Positions 1 to 8,620 of a stretch of DNA of 64,000 nucleotides are shown piece by piece (the stretch's first letter is position 1; each line of letters opens with the position of its first letter). Made by a program: the position numbers and the translations under genes. A model generated the notes under the pieces. The model searched no databases, was not told the DNA's origin, and was given only the letters and a program-made list of their open reading frames with translations. This DNA comes from BOG-224 sp963783505 (lineage in GTDB: Bacteria > Acidobacteriota > Terriglobia > Bryobacterales > Bryobacteraceae), in NCBI GenBank assembly GCA_963783505.1, contig CAWAOP010000054.1, positions 24,735 through 88,734 on the forward strand, written 5' to 3'.

Positions 1-41
1 CGGGACCGCGGTTTCGGATTTCAGACAATAAGCGAACTCCT

Positions 42-308
42 ATGTCCGACGAACTGATAGAGCGCGTTCTCAAGACGGTTGCAGCCTCAAAGCGGATTCC
101 AAAGGAAAGCGTCACGATCGACAGCGAATTCCAGCAGTTGGGGATCGACTCGATGGACGCCGTCGAAATCCTGTTCGCACTGGAGAACGAATTCGACATC
201 GGCATCCCCGACGAAGAGGTGCGCACCGTCCGCAGCGTCCGGCAGATGTGCGAGGGCGTGGAGAAGCTCCTGGCCGCGAAATCCGCCGCCGCGGACGCCA
301 GTTCGTAG
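42..308 (+). CDS. Acyl carrier protein
   Basis: An 88-residue acyl carrier protein, which carries acyl chains on a phosphopantetheine arm for a ketoacyl synthase. The attachment motif GIDSMDA is visible with Ser37 as the modified residue, followed by the usual acidic recognition helix (EILFALENEFDIGIPDEE). Length is normal for a free-standing ACP. The ketoacyl synthase ATG follows three bases after the stop codon, so the two are almost certainly co-transcribed. The pair could serve housekeeping fatty acid synthesis or a specialised acyl/polyene pathway. The window starts too close upstream to tell, and the sequence is more divergent than a typical housekeeping AcpP. Confidence 0.93.
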   Translation: MSDELIERVLKTVAASKRIPKESVTIDSEFQQLGIDSMDAVEILFALENEFDIGIPDEEVRTVRSVRQMCEGVEKLLAAKSAAADASS

Positions 309-311
309 TTC

Positions 312-1520
312 ATGCGGCGCGTCGGAATTACCGGGATCGGCGCTATATCGGCCCTCGGCCGGAACGCGAAGGAATTCGCAGAGTCATTGCGCGCCGGGCG
401 GTGCGGCATCTCGCCGATCGAGTCCACGGACTGCTCTCAACTCCGCTTCCGGAACGGCGCCGAAGTGCGCGGGTACAGCCATAGGCCGTATTTCGACGAC
501 CGGAAGGCGGACTTCATCGACCGCTTCGCCCAATTCGCCGTCATCGCGGCTCGCGAGGCGCTGGCGGACTCCGGCGTGGAACTCACTCCCGCATTGCGCG
601 AAAACGCCGCCATCGTCACCGGAGCTTGCGTTGGAGGGCAGAGCACGGAGGACGAGGGCTTTCGGCAGGTCTACAAGCTGGGGCAGAATCGAGTCCACCC
701 GTTCACCATTCCGAAGACCATGGCGAACGCGGGCGCGAGCCATATTTCCATGGAGTTTGGGATCACGGGGCCGAGCTACACGATTTCCACGGCCTGCTCC
801 TCCGCCGGGCACGCTATCGGCAATGCATTCTGGATGGTGCGTAACGGAGTGACGGAACTGGCCATCGCGGGCGGCAGCGAGGCTCCGTTCAGCTTCGGAA
901 TCCTCAAGGCGTGGGAAGCCATGCGCGTGGTCTCGCCGGATACGTGCCGTCCGTTCTCGAAGGACCGGAAGGGAATGATCCTGGGCGAAGGCGGAGCGAT
1001 GTTCATACTGGAACCGCTCGAAGCGGCGCTGGCCCGCGGAGCGCGCGTTCACGCCGAAATCGTGGGCTTCGGAATGTCGTCGGACGCCGCGCATATCACG
1101 CAACCCTCGGCGGAGGGCGCGGCCCGCGCCATGCGCGCGGCGTTACGCGACGCCGGAATCGCTCCCGAGCAGATCGGGTACGTCAACGCCCACGGCACGG
1201 GCACGCCGGCCAATGACGTAGCCGAAGCCGCCGCCATTCGGTCGGTGTTCGGAGCGCACGCGGACCGCTTGCCGGTCAGCTCCACCAAATCCATGCATGG
1301 CCACGCGCTGGGCGCCGCGGCCGCGCTGGAGTGCTTGGCCGCGACGCTGGCGTTGCGCGACGGCGTGCTGCCTCCCACGGCTAATTTCAACGAGCGCGAT
1401 CCGGACTGCGATCTGGACGTAATTCCCAACCAGGCGCGCGAGGCGCAGGTGGAATACGCGCTTTCGAACTCCTTCGCGTTCGGGGGCCTGAATGCGGTCC
1501 TGGCGTTGCGGAAAGCTTGA
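312..1520 (+). CDS. Beta-ketoacyl-ACP synthase (KAS II / FabF family)
   Basis: A 402-residue condensing enzyme of the thiolase fold that elongates an ACP-bound acyl chain by decarboxylative Claisen condensation. The catalytic set is complete: Cys162 in STACSS, His294 in NAHGTGTP, and Lys326 and His331 in KSMHGHALG. The glycine-rich C-terminal FGGLNAVLAL closes the fold. It sits directly after the ACP gene, which is presumably its partner. FabF-like enzymes are also used in aryl polyene and other secondary pathways. Only two genes of this cluster are visible, so the pathway is left open and no gene symbol is given. Confidence 0.93.
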   Translation: MRRVGITGIGAISALGRNAKEFAESLRAGRCGISPIESTDCSQLRFRNGAEVRGYSHRPYFDDRKADFIDRFAQFAVIAAREALADSGVELTPALRENAAIVTGACVGGQSTEDEGFRQVYKLGQNRVHPFTIPKTMANAGASHISMEFGITGPSYTISTACSSAGHAIGNAFWMVRNGVTELAIAGGSEAPFSFGILKAWEAMRVVSPDTCRPFSKDRKGMILGEGGAMFILEPLEAALARGARVHAEIVGFGMSSDAAHITQPSAEGAARAMRAALRDAGIAPEQIGYVNAHGTGTPANDVAEAAAIRSVFGAHADRLPVSSTKSMHGHALGAAAALECLAATLALRDGVLPPTANFNERDPDCDLDVIPNQAREAQVEYALSNSFAFGGLNAVLALRKA

Positions 1521-1570
1521 AGCGGCGCCGCGGGAGACTAGCGGTCTGCGGCAAGCGGATTAACGAGAAT

Positions 1571-1686
1571 ATCCAGTGCGCCGTGGAGTGGGCGTCCCCG
1601 CCTGCCATGCCGGCTTTCTTGCCGGCATCGAGCGCCAGACGTCGGCAGGGATGCCGACGTGGCAAGCCGGAGGCTCGCTCCACGGG
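1571..1686. repeat. Palindromic hairpin-array repeat, family A copy 1
   Basis: This intergenic element is bounded by ccgtggag (1581-1588) and its reverse complement ctccacgg (1678-1685). Inside are two perfect 8-bp stems: atgccggc/gccggcat (1607-1614 with 1621-1628) and acgtcggc/gccgacgt (1639-1646 with 1653-1660), each with a 6-base loop. The first 67 bases recur with about five mismatches at 24161-24227. It lies between the convergent ends of the ketoacyl synthase and the acyltransferase-like gene. No coding potential is evident. Confidence 0.8.
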
Positions 1687-1742
1687 TGCGCTGAGAAGTG
1701 CGGAAGCGAACCGATAATCCATGTTCCTAAAGCCGCGAACCG

Positions 1743-2834
1743 CTAGTCGCCCGGCACGCGATCCGGCTTGGGGCCGAAGGCCCAGCCCAGTTCCGTGAGC
1801 AGGATGGCGATGCGGTGACGGTACGTTCGCGCCGCCGAAATCCCCAACATCAGCAGGATCACCCACACCGCGGCCACCATGGTCTGAGGCACAGTCAGGC
1901 TCGACTTGAGGAACCAGAGCGCTCTGCCATAGACTAGCTCGATGTGCACCCAGTAAACCAGCAGAGACGTGATTCCGAACTGGCGAACCCAACTCCAGCG
2001 CTCCCGCGGGCCATAACGCGTCCAGTAGAAGGCGAACGCCATGAGCAACAGCGTTACGCCCTGCTTGGTTAGGATCTGGAGCGGGCTGTTCAACCAGTAG
2101 TCCGACTTGGCGTAAATGGAATAGGGCTGATTCGCGAAGTACTCGCACGTCCCGATGGTGACGATGCCCAGCGCCGCCGCGACGCCGATAGCGCGCTCTA
2201 TCGCATCGTGCGGAATCGCCCGGATGGCGCTTCCCGCGCTCATACCGAAGGCCAGGTACGCCGCCCACGGGAAGAAGCCGAAGGACCGTAGATCGGGAAC
2301 GATGTAGTTGCGGATCAGCCACGGCGCGCCCGGCATTCCCCATTGCGTAACCAGCGGCGAGGCGAGGGCGACGATCAACCCGGCCATTGCGCAATAGCGA
2401 ACGCGCTCTACCGTGCGGAAGGCGGCCATCACCGAAAGCACGGCGATGGCGAACCCCATGCAATTCAGAATGTCCACGCGGAACAGGTCCGTCCACGGCG
2501 CCGGCAGGCCGCAAATCCAAAGCTGCACGCGGAAAGCGAAGGCCAGCAAGAACAGATACCCGGACCTGCGGAAAGCCGCGACCACGCGCTGGCGCGGCCC
2601 AAGACCCTTGCGCTCGGAGCTATCCATCAGGAACGCGAGCGTTACTCCGGTGAGGAAGAGGAAGATGGCCGGCGGCATGCCGCCGAAGAACTGCGAGAGA
2701 CGGTAGGCTCCGCCGTCGCGGAGGTCGTTCTTCAGGAGAGAATCGAACACGTGGCCCTGGAGCATGATCACCGCGCCCAACCCTCTGAGCCAGTCGAGGT
2801 ATTGCAGGCGGACGGCGCTGGTTTTGGGTCTCAT
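1743..2834 (-). CDS. DUF1624 / heparan-alpha-glucosaminide N-acetyltransferase-like membrane protein
   Basis: A 363-residue multi-pass membrane protein. The N-terminal stretch YLDWLRGLGAVIMLQGH is the hallmark of the DUF1624/HGSNAT-like acyltransferase group, and the conserved motif at the start of helix 1 is followed by roughly nine or ten hydrophobic segments. Family members are thought to transfer acetyl groups across the membrane to sugar substrates, but the substrate here cannot be read from sequence. It begins 10 bp after the LolA-like gene stop, so it is the last gene of a minus-strand run starting at truB. The C-terminus is short and basic. Confidence 0.8.
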   Translation of the reverse strand: MRPKTSAVRLQYLDWLRGLGAVIMLQGHVFDSLLKNDLRDGGAYRLSQFFGGMPPAIFLFLTGVTLAFLMDSSERKGLGPRQRVVAAFRRSGYLFLLAFAFRVQLWICGLPAPWTDLFRVDILNCMGFAIAVLSVMAAFRTVERVRYCAMAGLIVALASPLVTQWGMPGAPWLIRNYIVPDLRSFGFFPWAAYLAFGMSAGSAIRAIPHDAIERAIGVAAALGIVTIGTCEYFANQPYSIYAKSDYWLNSPLQILTKQGVTLLLMAFAFYWTRYGPRERWSWVRQFGITSLLVYWVHIELVYGRALWFLKSSLTVPQTMVAAVWVILLMLGISAARTYRHRIAILLTELGWAFGPKPDRVPGD

Positions 2835-2844
2835 CCCTGGGGCT

Positions 2845-3526
2845 CTACTTCTCGTGCTTGACGCCGGGCGGCTCTTTCAGCCTGACCTCGGAATCCTTGA
2901 TGTCGCTTCTGAGCTTCATGTTCGAGTAAGTGTACTGATCCCAACTGCCGCTGGCCTGGTATAGCTTCTGCTGGATAGCGATACCCGTAGTCCCGGAAAT
3001 CCAAAGCTCAACGCGCACGAGTTGGAATCTGGTATCGGGCTTTTTCGGCTTCAGCTCGAGCCGGGTCGCGCGCTCTCCGCCGACGGCATCCGCTGCGCTC
3101 CCCGTGATCGTATACGCCTGCTGCAATTCGGCTGAACTCGACCCGAACCCCAATAGCATGATCTGGCTCGCGGCGTCGCCCCACTCCTTATCGACCTTGG
3201 CTTCGCGATCCGAGTTGGTCTTGGGGTTGTACAGCAGGCCGATACGATTTCTGTACTCGACTTGCTCGGGGTCAGGCTCCGTTTGGGTGTACAGAAGCTC
3301 GAGATCACCCGGCTTCACCTTCCGGACGACGAGTTTACCCTTTTCGCTGCTATCCATGTCCTTGATGGCGGCTACGTAGTGGGTTTTGACTATGTCCGCT
3401 GTCAGTCCCTTAAAGGATGCGGAAGCCTGGTCCATCAGTTTCAGGGTTTGCTGCATCTGGTCCTGTGCGCCGGCGGCGGCCAGGCAGGACCATCGCAAGG
3501 AACGCGCAGCGGAGGGAACGAATCAA
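2845..3526 (-). CDS. LolA-like outer-membrane lipoprotein carrier (frameshift in signal peptide)
   Basis: About 226 residues. The mature part (from about 3480 leftward) has the beta-strand-rich pattern of LolA/LolB-fold carriers (KGKLVVRKVKPGDLELLY, VELWISGTTGIAIQQKLY). In the frame of the mature protein only a TTG at 3498 is available, which leaves no signal peptide. One frame over, a good Shine-Dalgarno (AGAGGAG) precedes TTG at 3526, and that frame reads a typical export signal (LIRSLRCAFLAMV) that would run straight into LAAAGAQDQ if one base changed near 3500. I therefore infer one gene with a single-base indel, probably a sequence error. It lies between a small membrane protein and the DUF1624-like gene. 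Confidence 0.65.
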
Positions 3527-3591
3527 AGACACTCCTCTACTATAAGAACGCTCCGCGGCAGGGTCTTGGTTACCCGCTTGGCAGGGGCTTC

Positions 3592-3942
3592 TCACGGCTG
3601 GGCGGTAGCCATATAGCCCTGTAATTCGCCTTCCGAATCCAGGATGGGCTCGATGCGAATCACTTTCAGCCGGTTATCCCCCATCTGGGCCCGCAGGATG
3701 CTCGTAAGACGTTGATTCTGCGACTCCGGAGGCGTTCCATCCAGCGACTCGCGATCCACGAAGAACTGCAGGGTTCCGTGGTCCGCGGGCGCGACAGCGA
3801 TATTGCTGGGCCGGTGCATGCGCGGCTGATCCCGAAACCAGGTCCGAGGAGTGAAGAACACGAAGGCCACGATGATGCCGACCATCACATCGTACTGCCA
3901 GCCGCCGCGCGGGAAGTCCCAAAGAATGAATCGCTTCAGCAT
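3592..3942 (-). CDS. Small single-pass membrane protein of unknown function
   Basis: A 116-residue protein with one N-terminal transmembrane segment (VMVGIIVAFVFFTP, around residues 19-34) and a soluble, probably extracytoplasmic, C-terminal domain of about 80 residues. I do not recognise the soluble domain. The N-terminus MLKRFILWDFPRGGWQYDV is basic and aromatic, consistent with a cytoplasmic leader before the helix. It lies between truB (upstream) and the LolA-like gene (downstream) on the same strand with short gaps, so a role in envelope biology linked to LolA is possible but unproven. Confidence 0.7.
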   Translation of the reverse strand: MLKRFILWDFPRGGWQYDVMVGIIVAFVFFTPRTWFRDQPRMHRPSNIAVAPADHGTLQFFVDRESLDGTPPESQNQRLTSILRAQMGDNRLKVIRIEPILDSEGELQGYMATAQP

Positions 3943-3974
3943 GGTGATCCTCTATTTTAGCAAGCTGCCACCGC

Positions 3975-4857
3975 TTACAGAACGACGACCGGATGGTAAA
4001 GGTTCGGCAAGACAATCTCGCCGATGGCCACCAGCGTTTCCTGCCGGTCAATGGCCTTGACGTAACGCGAGGCCGGTTGCGACCGGAAGGGCGAAGCCTG
4101 AAAGTCCCTGCCATGCCTGATTTGCGAGGCTGTGACGTCATCCACGTGGACGGAGGCAAAGCCGGGCAGCAGGGATGCCGCGGGGATCAAGGCGTCAACC
4201 AGACGCCCATCGGCGGCCAGCGCCTCGATTTGGGGAAGAGTCCGCGACTGTGCGATTTCAAACTCCGCGCTGGCGACACGCCGCAGATCGGCCAGGTGCG
4301 CGCCGCAGCCCATGGCCTGACCGAGGTCATGGGCGATCGAACGCATATACGTCCCCGCCGAGCAGTGCGCGCGCAAGCGGGCGTTCCGAGCCCTCGACGC
4401 CTAACAGCGTCAACTCGTAGACTTCGAGGCGAACGGGCTTCAGATCGGGCGGGCTGGACTGCCGCGCCAGTTCGTAGGCGCGCTTGCCTTCCACTTTCTT
4501 GGCCGAAACCGGCGGCGGCGTTTGCAGAATCTCCCCGCGAAAACGCTCCAGCAGGAGTTCGAGCGCGGCCGGATCGAGCGAAACGCCGCGGCGCTCGCTG
4601 GTATCTTCACCGGCGCGGTCGTACGTGGTAGTGGACCATCCAAACCGGACCAGGCACTCGTAGATCTTGTCGCTTTTCGAATAAAACTGCGCCAGCCGGG
4701 TGGCGCGGCCCAGCACCAGAGGCAGAACGCCCGTGGCGATAGGGTCCAAAGTCCCCAGGTGCCCCGCCTTCTTGACTCCCGTAATCCGCCGCGTCCTGGC
4801 TACCACGTCGTGGGATGTCCAGCCCTCGGGCTTGTCGATGACGATGGCTCCGTCCAA
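3975..4857 (-). CDS. truB: tRNA pseudouridine(55) synthase TruB (single frameshift)
   Basis: This enzyme isomerises U55 of tRNA to pseudouridine. The N-terminal frame (4857 to about 4370) has the signature GHLGTLDPIATGVLPLVLG with the catalytic Asp, preceded by DKPEGWTSHDVV. The second frame (about 4376 to 3975) carries the later family motif CSAGTYMRSIAHDLG and the C-terminal part. The two join inside a gcgcgcgc tract near 4366-4376, and deleting one base restores a normal protein of about 293 residues. Since truB is usually intact, I read this as a sequence error, although a real mutation cannot be excluded. It is the first gene of the minus-strand run down to 1743. Confidence 0.88.
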
Positions 4858-4911
4858 GGGACTATGCTAGCAGGCGAAGGAGCTCGGCGTGTATTCTGCT
4901 ATTTTGGGAGT

Positions 4912-5109
4912 ATGAAGTATCCGGTTGCTCTAGTTCCAACCGAAGACGGGTACAGCGTATCCTGCCCGGGCCTCCCCGGGTGCTGGTCGCAAGGGGTTAC
5001 CGAGGATGAGGCGCTGGAGAACATTCGGGACGCTATCCGCGAGTACCTGGAAGTGGCGAAACTTCTGGCCGGCGAGCGGCATTTGAGGGAAGTGGAAGTC
5101 TCGGCGTAG
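4912..5109 (+). CDS. hicB: HicB-family antitoxin
   Basis: A 65-residue protein with the HicB partial RNase-H-like fold: YPVALVPTEDGYSVSCPGLPGC, then GVTEDEALENIRDAIREYLE. HicB antitoxins bind and neutralise HicA mRNA interferases and often repress their own operon. No separate DNA-binding tail is present, so autoregulation is uncertain. The ATG at 4912 was chosen because the protein aligns from MKYPVALVP. The longer upstream frame runs antisense to truB and is not credible. A frameshifted HicA frame starts three bases after the stop. Confidence 0.88.
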   Translation: MKYPVALVPTEDGYSVSCPGLPGCWSQGVTEDEALENIRDAIREYLEVAKLLAGERHLREVEVSA

Positions 5110-5112
5110 CAC

Positions 5113-5324
5113 ATGCCGAAGATTCCCGGGTTCCCCACCTCCGCGCCGTTAAGGCACTGGAGAAGGCCGGCTTCCGCGTCGCCAGGCAAGGCAAGCATAT
5201 TGTCATGACCGATGGCGTGCGAATCGTAACCATCCCCAGGCATGATCCCGTGGACGGGTTTACGATGGGCGGAATCGCCCAGGATGCCGGTCTCACACCG
5301 CGGAGATTCCGCGAGCTTCTCTAA
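5113..5324 (+). pseudogene. hicA: HicA-family toxin (frameshifted)
   Basis: The frame opens with MPKIPG, as in many HicA proteins. It then changes frame near 5128, where a missing base after ccc-ggg would give PHLRAVKALEKAGFRVARQG and KHIVMTDGVRIVTIPRHDP up to the stop at 5322-5324. That second frame holds the dsRBD-like HicA core with the expected catalytic His (KHIVM) and the PxHxP-like segment. With one G restored the product is about 70 residues, the normal length. It may be an inactivated toxin or, given similar indels elsewhere in this window, a homopolymer sequencing error. It directly follows hicB. Confidence 0.82.
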
Positions 5325-5512
5325 TAAATCAGAAAAGACCAGTAACCAATTTTACTTTTTCCTTGAGCGCTTTCCGCCGCTGCCGCAGTAAACTGAGGAC
5401 GATAATGTCCGTCGTCGTAATGTGCGCGGTTGTCACTGTCCCTGGTTGTTGGTCCGTGGCGCCTGTTCGATTTGCCGCTCGATAGGGGCGTTCTTGCCCG
5501 GTGGCATCTTCT

Positions 5513-5926
5513 TTAAACTTGGATATCCGGAGGCAAACGAGCTTGTACCGACTCAAATACCTCGCGCGCCCTCGCCAAGGCACTCGCAGCCTCCTCTGCC
5601 CCGGCTTCCTCGGGATCTCCCGGATAGCGGTACTTCCACGCGTACTCGGTGAGCGGCGCCGCGCGGCGCAGCAAAGGCTCCAACTCGGGGTCAACCCGGC
5701 AGCACGCCTCCCCCAATTCGACCAAGTTGTGCGTTTTACGGAATGGAATGCGATGCCACGATAGGAATGCCTTCAGCGATTTCTCTGCGGCCTGCTGAGA
5801 GTGAAACACTATGTCGTCGGCGAACGGCGGGTCCGCCCGCAACTCGTATTCGGCGGTCGCCAGGTCTTTCCCCGCTTTGGAGAGCCAAGCTCGCACCTCG
5901 ATAACGAGGGCGGGATCATGCGGCAT
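5513..5926 (-). CDS. HEPN-domain protein (toxin of a HEPN/MNT module)
   Basis: A 137-residue helical protein. HEPN proteins are RNases or, in HEPN/MNT pairs, toxins silenced by the partner nucleotidyltransferase. The motif R-x6-H is present (Arg59, His66, with HNLVEL after it), and the helix DIVFHSQQAAEKSLKAFL is typical of the C-terminal HEPN family. The start at 5926 was chosen because it overlaps the end of the nucleotidyltransferase by 11 bp and begins with MPHDPALVIEV. The longer frame adds an untypical proline-rich leader. It is co-directional with and downstream of the MNT gene, so the two form one operon. Confidence 0.88.
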   Translation of the reverse strand: MPHDPALVIEVRAWLSKAGKDLATAEYELRADPPFADDIVFHSQQAAEKSLKAFLSWHRIPFRKTHNLVELGEACCRVDPELEPLLRRAAPLTEYAWKYRYPGDPEEAGAEEAASALARAREVFESVQARLPPDIQV

Positions 5927-6269
5927 GGAGCAGTTTTCCTTCCCGAAGGACGGTAGCCGGAAGGGAGGCGGCAAGGTGCGTCCGGCTATTGAACCGTCCG
6001 GCTGTCCAAATCAACACGTCGGCCGCCACGCCCGTTCCCCAGAGCGCCTCGTAAGCGAGCCTGCTGCCGAGACGTTCCGGCCTTGCGTTGTCGGGAACAA
6101 TCACCAAGATGTCGTAATCGCTGTTCGGACCAGCGTCGCCTCGGGCGACTGAACCAAAGAGGTACATGCGCTCCGGCTGGTATGCGTCAACGAGGCGGCG
6201 CACCGCCTCGGCGAGCGCCGGATCGCCGGCGGTCGGTGTTCGGAAAATGGCAGTGTTTTCGCCGGCCAT
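5916..6269 (-). CDS. MNT-type nucleotidyltransferase (antitoxin of the HEPN/MNT pair)
   Basis: A 117-residue minimal nucleotidyltransferase of the polymerase-beta fold. The motif G39-S40 followed by D51 and D53 (GSVARGDAGPNSDYDILV) is the canonical GSx10DxD metal-binding set. In known modules of this type the enzyme adenylylates the HEPN partner and thereby inactivates it. The start at 6269 gives MAGENTAIF. An upstream ATG at 6296 would add nine residues and is less likely. It comes first in the operon and overlaps the HEPN gene by 11 bp. Confidence 0.87.
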   Translation of the reverse strand: MAGENTAIFRTPTAGDPALAEAVRRLVDAYQPERMYLFGSVARGDAGPNSDYDILVIVPDNARPERLGSRLAYEALWGTGVAADVLIWTAGRFNSRTHLAASLPATVLREGKLLHAA

Positions 6270-6527
6270 GGTTCGTCTCCACCCAGTTTGCCACACCCTG
6301 GCGGAACGGGAGCCTCGGGCGTGGCTTCATCTGCGAATGCCGAAGCAACGCCGCTGGTTCGAAAGCGACCCTTGGGGTCATTGCGCCCCGGTCTCCGGAC
6401 GTGCGCCTCGCCCAACGCGATCACGCGATCCACCAAGGCTTCCCAATAGCTTTCGAAGCAAAGTGGAGCATCTCCTCTTGCCATTCCGGGACGGGCCTGA
6501 AACAATAGACTTTCCTGGGCAACCACC

Positions 6528-7784
6528 ATGCGGCAAAGGGTATTGGGAATTGTACTCGCCGGCGGCAAGGGTACTCGTTTGTACCCACTCACGGAAGAAC
6601 GGGCCAAACCGGCCGTTCCGTTCGGCGGCAAGTATCGCATCATCGATTTCGTTCTCAGCAATTTCATCAATTCGGAAATCTACTCGATTTACGTATTGAT
6701 GCAGTTCCGTAGCCAGTCGCTCCTTCAGCACCTCAGCGAAGGCTGGCAGTTCGGGGGCCTCTTGAAACCGCACTTCATCATTCCGGTACCGGCCCAAATG
6801 CGCTCGGAGGACGAGACCTGGTACCAGGGAACCGCGGACGCCATCTATCAGAACATCAACCTGATCGAGCAGGCCGCGCCGGACGTGGTGGCCGTTTTCG
6901 GCGGCGATCACGTGTACCGCATGAACATCGCGCACATGATCGAGTACCACGTCCGCAAGGGCGCGGAGATCACCGTGGCGGCGACCCCGGTGGACCGGGC
7001 GTTGGCGAGCGAGCTCGGCGTAATCGAAACGGACGTGGAAGGCCGCATCCTCGCATTTCACGAGAAGAACCCGAACGCTCCCGCCATCCCGGCCGACCCG
7101 TCGCGCGTGTTCGCCTCCATGGGGAATTACATCTTTTCGCGCGAAACTCTGCTCGACCTTTTGAGGAGGGACGCCGCGAACGAAACCAGCGTACACGATT
7201 TCGGCCACAACATTCTGCCGTCCGTGGCGGGCGACGGCGTCATGTTCGCTTACGACTTCCAGACCAACAAGATTCCGGGCGACGCCAAAGACGCAATACC
7301 GTACTGGCGGGACGTCGGAACCGTCGAGGCGTACTATGAGGCCAACATGGATCTCCGCTCCATTTCACCCGCTCTGAATCTGTTCAACCGCCAGTGGCCG
7401 GTGCGGACCAGCAGTTATCCGGACCCGCCCGCCAAGTTCTGCTTCGACGACGCCAACCGGCGCGGCGAGGCTATCGATTCCATCGTGTCCGGCGGGTGCA
7501 TCCTTTCGGGTGGCTTCGTCCGCAACTCGGTTCTCGGCCGGGGCGTCCGCGTGCATTCGGCCGCCCACGTGGACGAGTCGGTCATCATGGACAATTGCGA
7601 TATCGGCCGGCGGGCCATGATCCGGCGAACCATCCTGGACAAGAACGTGCATGTCGCCGAAGACGACCGCGTCGGTTACGACTTGGAGCTCGATGCGAAA
7701 CGGCACCATGTCACCGAGTCCGGGCTAGTGGTGGTTCGATCCAGCGTGCGCTCGCCAGTCGAGATCGCTTCGCTGATGGTCTGA
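6528..7784 (+). CDS. glgC: Glucose-1-phosphate adenylyltransferase
   Basis: A 418-residue ADP-glucose pyrophosphorylase, the committed step of glycogen synthesis (ATP + glucose-1-phosphate to ADP-glucose). The N-terminal nucleotidyltransferase motif GIVLAGGKGTRLYPLT and PAVPFGGKYRIIDF are clear, as are WYQGTADAIYQN, GGDHVYRMN and the C-terminal left-handed beta-helix with hexapeptide-like repeats (GGCILSGGFVRNSVLGRGV, DNCDIGRRAMI). Length matches the bacterial family. The DedA-family gene follows after 18 bp on the same strand. Nearby galU works on the same substrate but makes UDP-glucose. Confidence 0.97.
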   Translation: MRQRVLGIVLAGGKGTRLYPLTEERAKPAVPFGGKYRIIDFVLSNFINSEIYSIYVLMQFRSQSLLQHLSEGWQFGGLLKPHFIIPVPAQMRSEDETWYQGTADAIYQNINLIEQAAPDVVAVFGGDHVYRMNIAHMIEYHVRKGAEITVAATPVDRALASELGVIETDVEGRILAFHEKNPNAPAIPADPSRVFASMGNYIFSRETLLDLLRRDAANETSVHDFGHNILPSVAGDGVMFAYDFQTNKIPGDAKDAIPYWRDVGTVEAYYEANMDLRSISPALNLFNRQWPVRTSSYPDPPAKFCFDDANRRGEAIDSIVSGGCILSGGFVRNSVLGRGVRVHSAAHVDESVIMDNCDIGRRAMIRRTILDKNVHVAEDDRVGYDLELDAKRHHVTESGLVVVRSSVRSPVEIASLMV

Positions 7785-7802
7785 GCGGGCGAGCGGCGTT
7801 GC

Positions 7803-8411
7803 ATGGAACAGCACGTTCTCGTCTGGATCGCGCAATACGGGCCCATCGCGGTATTCTGCCTGCTGGTTACCGGCATCGTGGGGCTTCCCGTTCCCGACGA
7901 AACGTTGCTCACGTTCAGCGGCTATCTGATTTTCAAAGGCCGCCTGAATCCGGCCTACACATTCGCCGCGGCCCTCGGCGGCAGCGGCTGCGGAATTACG
8001 CTGAGTTACACGCTGGGCCGGACGTTCGGGCTGGCGCTGATTCATCGCTACGGCAAGATCCTGCGAATTCGCGAAGAGCACGTCGAAAGGGCGCATCGCT
8101 TCTTCGAGCGCGCGGGCCATTGGAGCCTGACCTTCGGGTACTTCGTTCCCGGCGTGCGCCATCTGACGGCCTACGCCGCCGGCATGAGCGATCTGGAGGC
8201 TCCCCAATTCGCGCTGTTCGCCTATAGCGGGGCTCTGATGTGGGTTTCGACGTTTCTCGGCCTAGGATATTTCCTCGGCGAGCGGTGGCAGGCTGTCGAG
8301 CAAATCGTCCACCATTACCTGGCGGGTTGCGCGATCGCCCTGGCCGCATTGGGCGCGGCGTACTGGATTTGGAGGAAACTCAAGCGAGCCCGCACGGGCG
8401 CAAGAAATTAG
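7803..8411 (+). CDS. DedA-family membrane protein
   Basis: A 202-residue integral membrane protein of the DedA/SNARE-associated (VTT) family, members of which translocate or flip lipid carriers such as undecaprenyl phosphate or phosphatidylethanolamine. Visible family features are GLPVPDETLLTFSGYLI with the conserved acidic residue, the segment GGSGCGITLSYTLGR, and GYFVPGVRHLTAYAAG with the conserved arginine. Length is normal. It is 18 bp from glgC, so the two are probably co-transcribed. The C-terminal tail is basic (KLKRARTGARN). The specific lipid substrate is not deducible. Confidence 0.92.
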   Translation: MEQHVLVWIAQYGPIAVFCLLVTGIVGLPVPDETLLTFSGYLIFKGRLNPAYTFAAALGGSGCGITLSYTLGRTFGLALIHRYGKILRIREEHVERAHRFFERAGHWSLTFGYFVPGVRHLTAYAAGMSDLEAPQFALFAYSGALMWVSTFLGLGYFLGERWQAVEQIVHHYLAGCAIALAALGAAYWIWRKLKRARTGARN

Positions 8412-8560
8412 CCTAGCGCGCGAGCCCTGGGAACGCCAATAAATCGGGAGAGCCCCGGAACGAGGCGTAAGAGCCTTCTTTCGCCCCGTTCCGGGGCTGG
8501 ATCGATTTGCCTCTCTCCCCATGGCTTGCGCCATGGGCTAATTTCTGTCGCTCCTTCGGA
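8412..8560. repeat. Intergenic hairpin cluster
   Basis: Three inverted repeats lie in a row. The first is agccccggaacg (8451-8462) with its exact complement at 8487-8498. The second is cccatggc/gccatggg (8518-8525 with 8530-8537, loop ttgc). The third is gctcc/ggagc around 8550-8560. The left edge (gcgcgcgagccctgggaac) resembles the right arm of the palindrome near 58140-58155, suggesting a common repeat family. The cluster follows the DedA gene and could also act as a terminator. Confidence 0.65.
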
Positions 8561-8620
8561 GCTTTGGCTCCAGCCGGTCTCGGACTTCAGTTTTTGTCGC
8601 ACACCCACGCCCCGGCTTTC

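Noticed and set aside
2343..2861. A plus-strand reading frame inside the acyltransferase-like gene
   Set aside because: It has no family signature, and the minus strand shows DUF1624 motifs and transmembrane segments.
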